Part shown: piece by piece, positions 37,268 through 48,497 of the stretch
Position numbering within the stretch: the first letter of the stretch is position 1
How the letters are laid out: each line of letters opens with the position of its first letter
Program-made: the position numbers and the translations under genes
The notes under the pieces: model-generated
The model's database searches: none
What the model saw: the letters and a program-made list of their open reading frames with translations, nothing else
Told to the model about the DNA's origin: nothing
DNA from: Harmothoe impar
Lineage: Eukaryota > Annelida > Polychaeta > Phyllodocida > Polynoidae
DNA: 64,000 nt
NCBI GenBank assembly: GCA_947462335.1
Contig: OX381705.1
Span: forward strand, 36,107,570 to 36,171,569
Direction: 5' to 3'

Positions 37268-39410
37268 CCAAAATAAAATAGGTATAAAATAGGTATATTT
37301 CCACGCAAAAAATAGGATAAAATAGGTATTTCTGCAGTTTTGTTGATGCTAAAATAGGTATAAACTAGGACTTTAGTCAGGCTTTTTCAACATTTAACAT
37401 TATTGGATGTGTTGTTCCCATTGACACGTATAGCAAAATAGGAAGATATAGAATAGACATCCAAAAGTCAAGGGCCTAAGAACAGTTGTATGGCTGTTTA
37501 CCTCAGCCCCCTGATTATAGTGCATAAAAATGCTTAATGGGCAGACAAAGTTTGAGAACTATTTTGTCCAAAATTGTGCAAGTGCAGCGCAGTGACAAAT
37601 CTAAAGGTTCAGGGGCCATACCCTCATGGGAATTTTTTTGGGAATTTATTTTGAAAATCTAGAAGACATACACTGCATTCTTATAGGAGTGCAGAGAAAA
37701 TTCAAAAGTTTACAGTTGTAATGATGTATTCTGATTTCTACATGTAATGTATTAAGAGCCAGACATTCAAACTCAGAAGAGGAAAAAATTTGAAAGTCTA
37801 TGATTAGCAATGCCGCATTCTGATGCATTTTGGCACACAATATATTAAAGCTCAGCTCTGAATTATTCTCTATGATTGGGGCAGGGAACTTGTTAATTTT
37901 TTTTAGGAAAATTGGAAATCTAGCCTTGAAATAGTGCATTCTTCTGCATTTTGGGGAAAACAACTCAGATCTCAGATGATTTGGGCCTCATATTTTTAAA
38001 GGAAAGGTTTTGAGACCGGCAATGGTGCATTCTGTTTCCTTTTGGCCAATAATGAATGTAGCCTGTTTTTAGGGGGAAACTTTTGGGAACATTTGAAAAT
38101 GTAGACTTCAAATGGTGCATTCTGGTGCATTTTGGCCAGAATTGTATCAAAGCTAAGATCTGTATTAGGCAGCCTTTGCTTTATGATTGGCATTTTTGGA
38201 TTGAAAAGTCTTGGAAAATTTTGAAATTCTTGACTTCAAATGATGCAAACTGATGCATTTTGGCACATCTAGCATGTCTACCCCCCATCTTAAACCATCA
38301 TTGAAAGAGTTATGTGGTCATTTGCAGATCACGTCACAGTAGTACTAGGGGGGTTTGGGGGCATGCCCCCCAAGAATATTTTGAAAATCAAGAAGGCAAA
38401 TGGTCAAATTTTATGAATTTTGATCTGCATGCCTGATGAAATTACAAGTCCCCCCCGCTCCACATAAAGGTAAACATAGTTCTCATTGGATCTGGACGAA
38501 TCACAAGAATGACCAATTTGGAGAAAAAGAAATCTGAGAAATCTGAGGAGTTTGCATGCCTGTAAAGCTGTATACATTGTTCAGTACTTGGGTCAGAAAG
38601 GTAGGAGTCAATTTGTTAATTTCTTTCTGCTCGGGTGGTGGTGACATTCATTTTGAAGGGATACATTATGGGAATTTGACACAAAATATCTAGGTTTGGA
38701 TCTCTATTGATCCCTTATCTTTAAGATTTTGGAGCATTCTAAAAGTTCTAGACTTGAAATGGTGCAATCTGGTGCACTTTGGCTCAGATATCTCACATTT
38801 TAACAACATAAGGTGGGAGGATGGTGTGATTTTGCATGGAGCGGGCTAGAAAATTTTCACCCCCCACCCCCTTAGAGGAGTCAAGGGATCCAAACCCCTC
38901 CCCCCCCCCGCCCGTAAAAGAAATGAGCACTCCCTAAGAGGGCCAGGCTACCTCACCCATCCTATGGATCTGGGAAAATAATAAAGGGTCAAAAGTCAAT
39001 GTCAGCAACATATGCATGCCAGTGGAGGGTAGACCTAGCTATGGTGACATGTGCACTTGCAATGACAAAGAAAATGTCAATTTCAATCAGATGAGAAATA
39101 GCTATACTGCACCCAGAAATTTTTGAAAATTTGGTGGCAAATTTTTGGAAATGGCGTTTTCTGGGGCTTTTAGAGACTGAGTCATACTTTCAGGAGACAA
39201 GAAAATATCTCATTGGATATGGATGAATCACATAAACCAACACAGTTCTCAGGTATGATTTTGTATGAGAAATGGAAAATATCACCTCCACCCCTCAGAA
39301 AATAGGTAAAATAGGTATTATTTGTCAAAAAATAGGATAAAATAGGTAAAATAGGTATATGTGCTCAAAAAAAGGATAAAATAGGAAAATAGGTTAAAGT
39401 ATGATGCCTG
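37268..39410. repeat. Degenerate repeat field bounded by AAAATAGGTA arrays
   Basis: Both borders (37268-37370 and 39297-39400) are arrays of AAAATAGGTA/AAAATAGGATA words. Between them a motif like AATGGTGCATTCTGGTGCATTTTGGC recurs at least eight times with 90-350-bp spacing (near 37670, 37810, 37930, 38020, 38110, 38240, 38400, 38760), each after a GAAAATCTAGAC-like word. A C-run with ATGAGCACTCCCTAA at 38885-38935 is the end of a different element. No protein is apparent. Confidence 0.65.
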
Positions 39411-39936
39411 AAAACAGGATCCTCGGGACTTATTACAATCTTCTTATGTGTTGTGAGATGAGAATAGCTCAATCCTTCAAAATATCAAATTTAGCAAAGA
39501 AAGGGGTTTTCCTTGTTCTTTGTTGGCCCCTTTGTTGTCACAGCTGAGAAATGCACTACCATCATAAACTTATAAAATCTACAGACGCAATTCTCAAATC
39601 CCCCAAGGTCGGGGATGTTTTAACTGACATGATTAGTCTATGCTATAGGTTACAACACATTACACTGTTCCAGCGTGAACATATAGGCTATAGATATGTT
39701 GATAAATGTATCAAAAGAGAAATGTGCACATTGCGGGTATAAATTAGTCTGTTCACGGATTAGTCATGAAGATTAATAACTATTTACAGGATTTCATATT
39801 ACACTCAACGTGATGTTTTTGATTGAGTACTATTAAAGCACATTTCAGTCTTCACATTTCACTCGTTGAGGCAAACATATTATACATATTAACACCCTTG
39901 ATACAGTACCTATCACATTCAGTCCCGCGCATATCA

Positions 39937-39988
<52 letters not shown>

Positions 39989-40031
39989 AAATACCAAAGA
40001 GTACTAACCCAATACTACTCCAGTACCAGTA

Positions 40032-43000
40032 CTAAGATGCCCCAGCGTCTTTCTGTGCTGACGCCACCTTTACTTTACTATTAACCTTAGACTTAGTAGA
40101 ATTATTTGCTAGTGGTGTTGTTGCCCGCTTATGCTTCAAATTAGGATTTGCGCTAAGAAGCTTTTTCTTCTCCTGGACTGCTTCAAAGGCCGGCTCGAGA
40201 CTGTCTAGGAATGTCTTGTGGTCATGAAGTGTAGCAAGGAGGCCTTTTTCATTACTGACGCTGCCTGATTCAGCGTAGTTGACATCCGAACCTTGAAGCG
40301 TGGTCATGCGGCCTTCGACAGAGAGCATAAGGGCATTACCCGCACAAATGTCCCACTTCTTTATGGCTGTGACGTGTACGTAAGCATCGGCGACCCCTCT
40401 CACCACTTGGACTGTCTTATACCCTACAGAAATAAGACAATTAACATTTGGATTGAAAGGCATATAGAACATAGATGCAAGCGTAGGCCTACATCTTAAA
40501 TTATTATACTGAATGGTCAATTACCCACGCTCTCCATTGATATCACTACAGAAAACCGAATCTATATATTTCTCTTTTTTGGTACCCTGCTTTTTTTCCA
40601 GAGAGTAATACATGTTTAACATCATTTCGACACTTTATAGGTCATATTTACTTTTTTGATTTTATCAGAATATTGTGCGAACCACAAACAGGATATCTAT
40701 ACATGGTTGCTATGCTACTCAGCCTCGGTATGGTTGTTCAAGTTAGCAAAGTTGATTCAGATCAACATTATTATTTTATACATAGTTCTACATACCTGCT
40801 CCACCCGCTGAAATAATTTCGGTGCTGTTTCCAAAAGCCTTTTGTGCGACCGGACTAACATCTCCAGCGTGGGAGCGAGACACAATGATTTTATACGGAC
40901 GATCTTTTTTGTCTTGCTTGTCTGTCTTGTGTTCTGTTGGCATGGGCGGCTTTAACGAGGAGCCATATCCGACCCAGCCCCAGACTGAAATAAACAGCAG
41001 GGTTCAATGTGTAAAAATATTGACAAACTTATTATTTCAACAACATGGCTTAACAGCAGAGAGGCGAAGACACTGAGGGGCTCGTTAAGTAGGCTCGGAC
41101 ACTGTAGGGCCTAGTCAATAGGCTCAGAAACTGAGAAGTCTAGTCAATAAACGCGGGCACTGAGAGGCCTAGTCAATAGGCTCGGGTGACATAGCATCCC
41201 AATGAAAGGGCTTGAACTGCATGAGCAGACAAAAAAACGAAGGCCATAAGGGCACCCCCCCCCCCCCCCCAGAAAGGCTCAAACTTTTTTAGGGCTAAAG
41301 ATGTAGTGCTGAGGACTGTAGGTGTAGTGCTGGGGACTAAAGGTAGGCCTTACCCCCTCCCCCACGACCAGCACCTAAGAAAAGATCTCAACCCCCCCCC
41401 CTTGTAGTGCTGTACAAAATATACCGCCTCAATTCACTCTCCCATATATACCCAGCTCTAGGACAAAGCCTGTGCACAAAGAGTGCAGATTCCAATACAC
41501 ATCAAACTCCAAAGGTTTAGGGGGCAGAGGCCACTAATTACCACCAATTAAGGCAATTTAGTACAACACGACAGAGTCGAGTGACCCATGGACCCTATGA
41601 CCAAGCTTCTATCATAGGGGACCTGCGTAAAGCGCAAGACACAGGCAGGCCAGTTTAATGGCGATGCTGACATAGGCGCATCTCTGCCGAGAGTGCTGCC
41701 AGTTACGCAAATATAGACAACAGTGCCAATTTAGGTGACCAATGGTCCCTATGACAAGTGGGCCTTTCATATTTTCATCCTCTCTATGACAACCAGTTGG
41801 TCACCCAAATTGGCAGTGTTATCAGCTCAAGCACCGGGAACAGGCTCCGGGCTGGAGCTCATTCCCAGTGACTGGGAGAGTGAGCAGTGATTTGAGCATT
41901 CTCCCCGCAGAGTCTACGCCGATAGGCCTACTTAACGTATCTCTGCCTTCACCTGGTCACGTGGTGCCGACGTGTGACGTCAGGCGACCGCTGCGTACAA
42001 AATTTGGACACTACATACGCGGTACTATAATATTTGGCTACAGATTTTTAACACATTTAGACCTGCAAATCAATTCATTTATTCCTCCTTTTGAAAACTA
42101 CAACATAAAATAGGATCACAAATCTGTCTAACTTCAGACAGGGATGAAAGTCGACCATGTCAAAAAAACTTAAAGATATAACATACATTATAGAACAACA
42201 AGAATGTTTATGTGTCTATAGACAGTTATCTTATGCTGTGTAGCAGGATTTGTCATGTCTATATGTTCCTGGACATCATCTCCTGCTGAGAAGAAGCATT
42301 TGTCTGTCCATTTGGTCATGGACGTTATCTCCTGCTGAGGAAAATGAGAAATCTATCCATACACTCTCCAAGCATATCACCTTATTCCAGTGACTAAGCC
42401 TCACATGAAGAGTGTAAATACATAGGACTACAGAGGAGAGAGAGGGCTTCAAGCTTTGATATTGCCTGAGAAAAATGGTGCATGTAGCCTGTCTGTGTAT
42501 GTGTAGGACCACCGGGGATGAATCAGTGATGATTCTGGTGTGGACTGACATAGGATTATACACACAAAATAAGTTTTGATTGAGTTTGTATTCAGAAAAT
42601 ATCAAGCATATCCTAAGAAGGCCTACAAATAAATAACCTGAGTATACTTTTAGTGATTGAAAAAAAACTTGATTTCAGGGAAAAACTTGAAGACTTTCAT
42701 CCCTGTTCAGATATCTGTGGGTTGTTCCGAGAAAAAAGTCCTGCTGCAGGACACTACACTGTGGGGTACATCCCAAACGTCAACAAACCAATTTGAGACA
42801 TTTTCGGCGCCTTCAAAACACTGATATTGTAAGATTTTTGCTATTACTTCTTCCCTTTCTGTGTAATAATGAACTTAAACTACATGTTTACATCGAATTC
42901 ATGAAGAAACAAAACACATAAGGAGGGGGATCAAGTTTGACAGCTGCGGGTACCGACGTCACACGTCAAGTGTCCAGTTGAAGGCAGAGATATAAACCTA

Positions 43001-46000
43001 GATCTCTGCTGGGAGAGTGTGATGTCAGAGCCTCCATATGGGTACCAGCAAGATGGCGGCTGTGAAATACGAGAATGCGTGAAACATTTCACTTTGATTT
43101 TGCTCCCATACTAAACGGTAAACTGTTTTAAATTTAAGATATTGTGTTTTATGTCCTTAGCGCCAGGGTTCTAGCTTGTTCTAGCGAAAATCATAGAATT
43201 GCATCAACCATGAAACGAGCATTCTCACTTTCATTCTCATAATTCTCCATAGCGTTCTATGCTTGAAGACCATATCCAGAGGTTTTTAATTGGCAATTTC
43301 GCTATTGTAATCAGGTACCTAGGTATGTTAACTGACTTCCTATCTAAAGGTAACTCCTGTTGAGCTATATTTATTCATTTATTACTTGGTTTAGTTGGGG
43401 GCCAATCCATGAGACCTCATATCCTAAATATCAGTGATTGTACCGTCCCAAGTGAGAAGCACATGAACTACAGCCCAAATACCCAATGTGATCTCATATT
43501 GGGTGACAACCAACCCAATGGGGAGGCCACCCCATATATTTTCTATAGAAACTACATGCATGTGCAAATATCACTTCAAACCTGGTATTCTTATTACAAG
43601 AGGTAAATCAACAAACTAGCACTTCACAAAATATCACTTCAAACCTGGTATTCTTATTACAAGAGGTAAATCAACAAACTAGCACTAATTTGATGAAAAA
43701 CCCCTCCTAATCCCTATCTATAAAGGGCCCCAGAAAGTACCCTTTCCCTTGGAATCATGGTCACACATGCTAGGCAAAACTGTGGGAGTGGCCCCCCTGG
43801 GCCCCTGCAGTGGTCAGTCTGCCTGAAGCACTTACCTCCCACTGGCCGTCCCTCCCTCCCCCACCCAATCACTGAGCACTGGCCCTGATCACTCACCATA
43901 CTTCAATACAGAGTGTAATAACGGGCAATCCATTGGGCAGTTAACAGTTGTTAGTTTCCCTGCAAGGTGGGGGGGGGGGGGGGGGTGGGGGGGGGGGGGG
44001 GGGGGGGGGGGGGGGGCGGGGGGTATGTGGGTACAACTACACCCCCCTCCCCCCCCCCCCACACACACACACTCTCTTCCACACATGTACTTAGCAACGG
44101 CCTCTCACAGCAGACCATGTACAGCAGTGCCCCCTTGTGCAAAGTGAGGAAAGCACACATTGACCAATTTCAGTATTTGGAGGGATTTACTTTTTTTGCT
44201 AAAAAACACCACTTAATTCACATATTTATGTCACATATACTAAAGGATTATTCAAAACAGTATGTCTGCAGTGGTATATTCTGGTTTTCTCATATTTTTC
44301 AAAACCTCCAGATGTGGTCTTCAAGACGAGAGTCTTAAATTAAGACGCCTATTTTTTTTTTTATAGATTGCCTTATTTTACAGAAATGCTTGGCGCACAG
44401 GAACACAGTTACAGTGCATGGGATGCCCTTATTATTGAAATACACCTGCCAAACCGAGAGAAAAAGAGAAAAAAAATCGCTCCCGCAAAACCACCTCTAG
44501 CATGCTGACGCCAAAAACTTCAGCCTGGGGCCTTCGTTAATTATATGTCTAAAGTAGCATTTAGTGTTGATTAATGGTATCATATTTTAAGAGTACACTT
44601 TTATCCATTTAATATCAATCTTTGAATACTGGTACTTTCATATTAAACTACAAATGTACCCACCTGTTTCTCCTTCTCCCTTTTCCCCACCAAAGGGGAA
44701 ATGGATAACACCTATTTTGGGCTGGCCCACGAACCGCGATGCAAACCATTGTAGTCACATACTGGACAAGATTCTCTGAAAACAAGCCCAAAGTAATAAA
44801 ATCCAATGAATCATAATTCATGCGTACAAAATACTCTTAAAAGTCCACACTAATTATATTTGGTACATGGTTATAAAATTGCAACAATATGGACTGAGAG
44901 AGTAGATGAATGACGAACATACACTATATAAAATTCGTTTTTTGTTTTCTAATTTTTTTTTATTTCTTTCACTCAATAATTATTACTTACCTGTGTATTC
45001 TTGTGTTGCATCCAAGGGATCAACCCACACTGTTATGTCTCTGATCGGGATAGATTGGCGGCCTTCGGGTAATGTTATGTCTTTTCCTATTCTTATCTGG
45101 CTCTTGAATTGCTCCTAAGTCCACAGGGTCTGTATTGTGCTCTTCAGAATGAACCTATAATGAAGAATGGGTTCATACTTTTATGTTCACATATCAGGAC
45201 ATTGTTGATATCTATGTGACTATACATGGGTCTCCAAATACCTGGCTGTGTCACCGTATCAAATTTAAGGGGAAGTGTCTATATTTATCCTATACATTCT
45301 GCTCTATTTTCCTGTGTCCATCGATTTTTAAAAGGGCCATGTCGCCTGTGTTGACTTTTGCAATATAAGACTCCAATTCCAATTACTAGTATTATTTACA
45401 TTCAGGTGGGGTTTGGTTATTTAGTGTTGACAAAAGCCATCAGGTGGAAGTGCTGAGTGGAGGGTAGGGATGTCATGGTATCATAGGTATCGATACATCG
45501 CTATATTTTTATGTATTGGATAACTGAATCGACAATCGACGGGTATCGATACCCCACCATCATTGATTCTTTTTGTGCTTTATGTCAGTTTTTACGGCAT
45601 GTAAATCGGCCCATTATTAAGGTATTTAGGTAGTAAAAAGTCAATCTGACCCCATATCTGGCTATTGATCAGAAAAAGGGCCACCCCCAAATTTTCGAAA
45701 ATATGATGCGGGAAATCCGTAGACCAACTTTTTTTTTGGTGTGGCCAATATACCTCTTTTTGTATATATATATATAATGAATAACTGATATATTACCTAA
45801 ATCGACACCAAATAGTGAATAACTGATAACTCATAAAATTCGATACCAATGACATCCCTAGTGGAGGGGAGCCTGGAAGTTTTTCATTGCTCAATACAGT
45901 CTACTAGTCTAGTACAAAACTGTACCCTGCAAATGGCACTACTTTGTTGATGTAATCAAGTGCTGAATAGAATGCTAGAAGCATTCTATTTTTTGCTAAT

Positions 46001-48251
46001 CTATATCTTTGAATTTAGCACAGTTAGAAGTCACAAATCAGGTTGGGATCTTAGCAGTACACTGCACTAAGGGAGTGATCATTTATTATCAACAGGGGGG
46101 GGGTGGTGGGTTTGGGGGGGGGGGGGCAAAAAAAAATTTGGACCCCCTTGACCGGGGGGGGGGCAAAAAAATTTGGACCCCTCTTTGGGGGGGGGGGGGC
46201 AAAAAAAATTTGACCTGTTTTGAGCCAAAAAGCCCGCGCGGTTACTATGCTTCAAAGGGCCCGCGCGCGTTACTATGCTTCAAAGGGCCCGCGCGCGAGC
46301 CGATTTTCGACCCTAAGGGGGGGGGGTAAAAGATTTTGACCCCTTGACCGGGGGGGTGTAAAAAATTTCGCGCGCTCCGCGCGGAAACCCACCACCCCCC
46401 CCCTGTTGTTAAAAAATGATCACTCCCTAAGAACACCCTGTATAAAATGCAGAAAGTGAACTATCTAGGCCCCCCGGCTAGGCCCTTTATATCTGAGGTG
46501 GTATGGCAGATTTAAAAGGGCTGTGTCACCGTATCGATAGTGTTGATTTTTATCTGATGTATAGTCACATCTATACTATGTCATTTATTTGAAATATCCA
46601 AGACAAATATCCAAGACAATCAATAATGACTTGAACAGATTTTACAGATTGTGTAATAGCAAGACTTTCCCTCAATACCTAAAAACAATAAGGTCTTACA
46701 TTTTGGCACAAAAGCAATCTTAAATATCTCCCAAAAACATCTGGCACACCCGCGTGTTATGCGCAGTATTAGCAATAAGGGCCAGGTCAGTTACTGCCAG
46801 CTGGGGGGCTTGGTGGATATAGGGTGGGGGTGGGGTCATACCGGTAATAAAAACAGGCCCTCGACATATTATACAGGAAAAGCCTCCATGGTGGGGATGT
46901 GATAATAAAATATAGTCCATATAGATGCTCGTGACCATGCATGATTCCACAGGCGCGTGCGATAAGTGTGATCAGTTGGGGGGGGGGGGGGGGGGGTCAT
47001 TTCTCAAAATCAAAACGTAGTGCAGGGATGCCAAGTTACCCACCCCCAAAAATCGTATTTCTTACGATTTTTTTAGCCCAAAATCGTAACAGATTTTGGC
47101 TGAAATCGTAACAAAAATCGTAACAATAAAATGGCATCTCTGATGGGTCAGCATGATGCTCAAATGGATTCTAACGATTCATTAAAGTTGTAATCTGGCT
47201 CACCATACATCATTAATCATTTGTTTGTCCTCAATGTGTAAAGTTATATTTCTAGATCTGTTTGCTCAATAACAAAAAAATCTAGTTTTAGTTTAGCATT
47301 GTGTATGGCCTTGTGTATCCATAGCAGGCTATTTATCCCATACCTTAGTAAGGGAGTGCTCATTTTTTAACAACAGGGGGGGGGGGTGGTGGATTTGGGG
47401 GGGGGGGGTAAAAAATTTGGACCCCTTGACCGGGGGGGGGGGGTAAAAAATTCAGACCCCTCTTGGGGGGGGGGGCAAAAAAATTCAACCTGTTTTGAGG
47501 GGAAAAGCCCGCGCGTTACTATGCTACAAAGGGGCGCGAACGCGCGCGATTTTCGGCCTGCCGGGGGGGGGGGTAAAAAATTTCGACCCCTCTAGAGGGG
47601 GGGGGTGAAAAAAATTCCCCCCCTGTTGTTAAAAAATGAGCACTCCCTAACCCAGAGATGCTTAAAAATCGTAATTTCAAATCTAAAATCGTACTGGGCG
47701 TAATAGGGCCAAAAAATCGTAAAACACTTGGCATGGGGGGGGGGGGGGTAGTCACCGATGTCGACCAAGGCTTCACCAAGGGAGCATCTGTCAGAATCTA
47801 GCGACCATTAGTTTTGGGCACGTTCAACTAGGGGGGGGGGGGGTCGAGATATAAACGTTCGCCTATAATTGGTGGGGGGGCGGAATTGCCGTTTCCCACT
47901 AACTAGTCATTTAGATTTACTCACCCTGAGATCTGGAAATGCCTTGGCAAAGCCATTTACCATGGCTTTATGTGACTCGTCATCCCCTTTGGTCTTCAGT
48001 TCAGCCTTCCCTTCCTTGGTTTTACCTTTCACTTGCTCGTCCAGTTTTGTCTGGTCTAGTCTAATCTGCTTCACACGAACCCCTCCGCGCTCTGCAAGAT
48101 CGATTGCAACCGACAACAACTCTTTCATTTCAACTTTCTGTTCAGACTTAAATAGCTTTGGCACGTCAAATGCGTATAATATGAGACATGCAAGGAGTAT
48201 TACGACAAGTAACACCCCGGCAGGGTTGAGACGGATGCTTACGGCTGCCAT
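40032..48251 (-). CDS. BPNT2: BPNT2 (IMPAD1) Golgi 3'-PAP phosphatase, with two single-base frame breaks
   Basis: It hydrolyses 3'-phosphoadenosine 5'-phosphate, the by-product of sulfotransferases, in the Golgi lumen. Five exons have canonical borders: 48251-47925, 45154-44991, 44775-44664, 40984-40796 and 40423-40032. Exon 1 starts MAAVSIRLNP and has one membrane anchor (about residues 11-28), as expected of a type II Golgi protein. Metal-site residues are present: GDD in exon 1, SEEH and WVDPLDATQEYT in exon 2, and WDICAGNA in exon 5. Exons 2 and 3 each contain one base too many (near 45108-45118 and 44721-44729). Leaving those out of the count, the five exons total 394 codons and the spacing from EEH to TVW equals the human 33 residues. 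As written, the product would stop early in exon 2, so this is either a damaged allele/pseudogene or sequence error. The C-terminus has a Lys-rich extension compared with human (359 residues). Confidence 0.9.
41070..41187. repeat. Short tandem repeat, about 29-bp unit, four copies
   Basis: Units of the form CACTGAGAGGCCTAGTCAATAGGCTCGGG repeat about four times with substitutions, just beyond exon 4 of BPNT2, in intron 3. Confidence 0.75.
41719..41822. repeat. Foldback repeat in BPNT2 intron 3
   Basis: CAGTGCCAATTTAGGTGACCAA (about 41721) faces TTGGTCACCCAAATTGGCAG (about 41797), an inverted repeat with few mismatches around a 50-bp centre that itself has CTATGACAA words. Probably a small mobile-element relic. 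Confidence 0.65.
41893..43025. mobile_element. 1.1-kb inverted-repeat element with a second element nested inside
   Basis: About 100-bp imperfect inverted arms: the left includes ATCTCTGCCTTCACCTGG and CGACGTGTGACGTC, the right includes GACGTCACACGTC and CCAGTTGAAGGCAGAGAT. Inside sits the CAGGGATG element (42139-42705). No coding sequence is recognised. Confidence 0.6.
42139..42705. mobile_element. 567-bp element with CAGGGATGAAAGTC ends
   Basis: CAGGGATGAAAGTC faces GACTTTCATCCCTG, 14 bp perfect, with TTCAGA directly outside both ends. Inside, TCATCTCCTGCTGAG and a near copy (TTATCTCCTGCTGAG) repeat within 65 bp. Probably a non-autonomous DNA transposon; it is nested in a larger inverted-repeat structure. 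Confidence 0.75.
43566..43691. repeat. 63-bp tandem duplication
   Basis: The segment beginning AAATATCACTTCAAACCTGG is repeated once with a 63-bp offset and virtually no differences, in intron 3 of BPNT2. Recent slippage or unequal exchange, or an assembly duplication. Confidence 0.9.
43966..44026. repeat. Long G tract with matching C-run downstream
   Basis: About 60 bases of nearly pure G, broken by two Ts and one C, are followed within 20 bp by runs of C (44041-44059). This can form G-quadruplex or hairpin structures and is prone to sequencing-length error. It lies in BPNT2 intron 3. Confidence 0.9.
45465..45860. mobile_element. 396-bp hAT-like element with perfect 8-bp target duplication
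   Basis: The ends are TAGGGATGTCATGGTATC and GATACCAATGACATCCCTA (inverted with a small gap). GTGGAGGG occurs immediately on both sides. The interior includes ATCGATAC words and an AT stretch and has no transposase. It lies in intron 1 of BPNT2. Confidence 0.88.
46071..46427. mobile_element. G-run-rich MITE, copy 1 (GGGAGTG ends, TAA duplication)
   Basis: GGGAGTGATCATTTATTATCAA and the inverse of TGTTGTTAAAAAATGATCACTCCC form the ends, with TAA outside both. The interior is made of long G-runs each followed by CAAAAAATTTGGACCCC, around a CG-rich core (GGCCCGCGCGCG, repeated twice with TTACTATGCTTCAAAG). Copy 2 at 47352-47647 shares all these parts. Confidence 0.85.
47023..47143. mobile_element. 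121-bp element with CAGGGATGCCA ends and ATCGTA words
   Basis: CAGGGATGCCAAGTTA faces TGGCATCTCTG (near-inverse), and the inside repeats AAAATCGTAAC and its complement. A partial relative with the same words lies at 47652-47738 directly after the next element. Non-coding, in BPNT2 intron 1. Confidence 0.6.
47352..47647. mobile_element. G-run-rich MITE, copy 2 (GGGAGTG ends, TAA duplication)
   Basis: The same family as 46071-46427. GGGAGTGCTCATTTTTTAAC faces GTTAAAAAATGAGCACTCCC (20 bp perfect), with TAA on both sides. G-runs alternate with TAAAAAATTTGGACCCC, and the core is again CG-rich (CGCGAACGCGCGCG). A truncated third end (ATGAGCACTCCCTAA) lies at 38920-38935. Confidence 0.88.
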
Positions 48252-48497
48252 GTTGGCGAAACTCAGCGAGCAGAGCCAGTGTACAGAGTTTCAGTCAGTC
48301 TAGTATGATAAGTGTTGTATTGAGTTTAAAACTCGTTATAAACGTTTATAAATATCATATTTTTTCTAATGTAGTGGAAATGATCATTGTCGATATTTTC
48401 TAGTTTATTAAGTCCATATCTAGCGTATATATTATGCCATAGGGTGAGTCAAGTTCCTGTTTCGATTAATAATGGCTAACTCCGCATGAAATGTAAT
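48252..48497. promoter_or_regulatory. Bidirectional promoter between BPNT2 and UBE2W
   Basis: Only 246 bp separate the two start codons, which point in opposite directions, so both 5' untranslated regions and core promoters must lie here or overlap the first exons. TATAAATA-like sequence lies at about 48347-48354, but the region is AT-rich and no single start site can be picked. No CpG-island-like composition is visible between the genes. Confidence 0.7.

Larger units (their letters stand above)
32977..40031. other. Gene-free interval between DBF4 and BPNT2
   Basis: DBF4 reads away from this stretch and BPNT2 ends into it. It contains the DBF4 promoter side (just right of 33.0 kb), dispersed inverted-repeat elements (33.4, 33.95-34.48, 35.9-36.1 kb), a tiny perfect hairpin (36.43 kb), a 2-kb degenerate repeat field (37.3-39.4 kb) and an (AC)n(AT)n microsatellite at about 39940-39980. 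One possible ankyrin-like fragment lies at 34.5-34.8 kb. No intact gene is seen. Confidence 0.55.

Noticed and set aside
45110..45118. Alternative splice acceptor in BPNT2 exon 2 (CTTAG|GAG) that would restore frame
   Set aside because: It has a poor pyrimidine tract and would drop the SEEH metal-site segment, which is present directly upstream in frame with exon 1 and at the exact expected spacing.
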